The notes beneath the pieces are model-generated. The model saw nothing but the letters and a program-made list of their open reading frames with translations. It ran no database searches and was not told the origin of the DNA. 35,451 nt of DNA, from positions 1 through 35,451 of the forward strand of contig JAKLJY010000087.1 in the NCBI GenBank assembly GCA_023150895.1, given 5' to 3'. How positions within the stretch are numbered: the first letter of the stretch is position 1; each line of letters begins with the position of its first letter. Below are positions 34,489 through 35,451 of the stretch, piece by piece. Source of the stretch: Myxococcota bacterium. Lineage in GTDB: Bacteria > Myxococcota_A > Bradymonadia > UBA7976 > UBA1532. The position numbers were made by a program, and so were the translations under genes.

Positions 34489-35451
34489 CTATGCGGGGCC
34501 GGCGTCCGCGCCGCGTGACCAACCGGACGTTGCGACGACCCGCTCCGCGCCGTACCAGGTGTCATCCGGTCGACTCACCGCATGCCCGAGCGCGTGCAGT
34601 GTGTCGAGGGCAACGGCGACCAGGCCGGGGTCGTCGCCACCCAGGCCCGTGCCGCTCGACACGCCGCCCCGCGTGAGCGCGCGCCCGCTGACGCCCGGCG
34701 CCGCCTCGAGGTCCATTCGCAGCCGCTCGACCAGGTCTGCGACCGCAGGCCTGTCCGGGCTGCGGTCGCCGAGCGTCTCGCCCGTCGGCAGCACGAACCG
34801 CACGTGCGGCGCGGCCGGGTGCGCGTCGTCGACGAGGAGGAACAGTTCGCCCCGGTGGATCATCTGATGATGCACAGTACACAGACAGACGAGGTTGCCC
34901 GGGCGATGGTCGCCGCCCGCGGCGCGGGGCCGGATGTGGTGCAGGTCGAGCCACATGCGGTTGCGGCAGTGGGGGACGGCGCAGCGGTGCCCGAACTGCT
35001 CGAACACACGCCGACGTGTGGCCGGGGGGATGGCGTGGGTCAGGCGCGGCGCGATGTCGGGCCTGGTGAGGTCGAAATGCTCGGCGTCGCACTCGGCGCA
35101 GGCGAGGTCCGTCGCGTCGGCCAGGTTCGGCGCGGCAGGATCACCCACGTGTGTCTTTTCGCAGTCCGGGCAGTGGTGCAGCGTCACGCGGAAACGCTCG
35201 GCGATGGGGACTTCGGCGCTGTTCTCCGGGTCGGCGGCGTCGGCTTCGATCACGGCGAGCGTCCGCCGTGCCATCTCGGCGAGCAGCGTGCCATTCTCGA
35301 CGTCCGTCCCGAAGCCGCCGTCCAGGCGCAGGCGCGCGTAGGCCGCCGTGAGCACCTCGGCGTCTGCGGCGCTCAGGTTCACTGTGACCCGCACTCGCGC
35401 CGGCCCGGGCTCGGCGCGCGGATCGGCCGGTGGTTCGTCGCCCGCACCCGC
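34489..35451 (-). CDS. HNH endonuclease family protein (5' part beyond window edge)
   Basis: The frame is open to the right edge, so the N-terminus is missing; a GTG at 35394 gives a 301-aa minimum. Residues (counted from that GTG) up to ~140 include a CPDCEKTHVGDP and CAECDAEHFD pair typical of myxobacterial HNH proteins. The nuclease core is HRCAVPHCRNRMWLDLHHI with the following GNLVCLCTVHHQMIHRGE, so zinc-type Cys and catalytic His residues are intact. The C-terminal helical tail ends in LDTLHALGHAV. These proteins are usually multi-copy in myxobacterial genomes, with unproven roles. It ends 294 bp upstream of the SEFIR operon on the same strand. No direct link to the conflict system is evident. 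Confidence 0.8.
   Translation of the reverse strand, partial: AGAGDEPPADPRAEPGPARVRVTVNLSAADAEVLTAAYARLRLDGGFGTDVENGTLLAEMARRTLAVIEADAADPENSAEVPIAERFRVTLHHCPDCEKTHVGDPAAPNLADATDLACAECDAEHFDLTRPDIAPRLTHAIPPATRRRVFEQFGHRCAVPHCRNRMWLDLHHIRPRAAGGDHRPGNLVCLCTVHHQMIHRGELFLLVDDAHPAAPHVRFVLPTGETLGDRSPDRPAVADLVERLRMDLEAAPGVSGRALTRGGVSSGTGLGGDDPGLVAVALDTLHALGHAVSRPDDTWYGAERVVATSGWSRGADAGPA

Noticed and set aside
1-35451. CRISPR arrays, tRNA or rRNA genes, insertion sequences
   Set aside because: No regularly spaced direct repeats, cloverleaf-like segments, rRNA motifs or transposase-like ORFs were seen.

Overview
The window is a roughly 70% GC chromosomal segment (estimated by eye). Its content suggests a large-genome, probably predatory or multicellular bacterium of the Myxococcota (former Deltaproteobacteria) type. 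The grounds are long GC-rich genes with dense shadow ORFs, a pseudo-receiver/TPR protein, paired cyclic-nucleotide-binding proteins, a lipoprotein-like EEP-family protein, an HNH protein of the kind common in that phylum, and a very heavy load of TIR/kinase/FGE conflict genes. The taxonomic call is inference.

Left part (1-10.6 kb), housekeeping and regulation: the tail of an unknown gene, class I fructose-1,6-bisphosphatase, a pseudo-receiver/TPR protein, a secreted chalcone-isomerase-like protein, an EEP-family secreted phosphatase/nuclease-like protein, two overlapping cyclic-nucleotide-binding proteins, and a three-gene VWA protein / histidine kinase / OmpR-type regulator operon on the minus strand.

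Middle (10.8-19.4 kb), first conflict cluster: a likely operon of (i) a calcineurin-like phosphoesterase fused to an HEVGH metallopeptidase-like region, (ii) a TIR-SLOG protein and (iii) a cytoplasmic subtilase. A minus-strand group follows, with two 4-bp-overlapping single-domain TIR proteins and a two-TM membrane protein.

Right part (19.4-34.2 kb), second conflict cluster and the main discovery: three tandem TIR - Ser/Thr kinase - FGE/SUMF1-fold fusions on the plus strand. They converge on a minus-strand operon encoding a SEFIR protein, a MoxR AAA+ ATPase and a membrane-anchored vWA-like - FGE protein. All four FGE domains end in a 99-bp segment with the fingerprint of a diversity-generating retroelement (DGR) variable repeat. 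Between the first two genes I count 24 base differences in 33 codons. All fall in codon positions 1 or 2 and all are compatible with adenine-directed mutation of AAC/AGG/ACT template codons, while the flanking DNA is nearly identical. Each gene is followed by a shared 3' element (GC-rich tract, palindrome, downstream hairpin). No reverse transcriptase or template repeat is visible in the window, so the diversifying machinery must lie elsewhere or be lost. The simplest reading is a battery of hypermutable sensors: one membrane-anchored sensor whose FGE domain is predicted to face outward, and three soluble ones. Each is wired to TIR/SEFIR, kinase or MoxR signalling, like an antigen-receptor repertoire in a bacterial conflict or self-recognition system.

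The window closes with a partial HNH endonuclease gene on the minus strand running off the right edge. All assignments come from reading the translated sequence; no database search was run.
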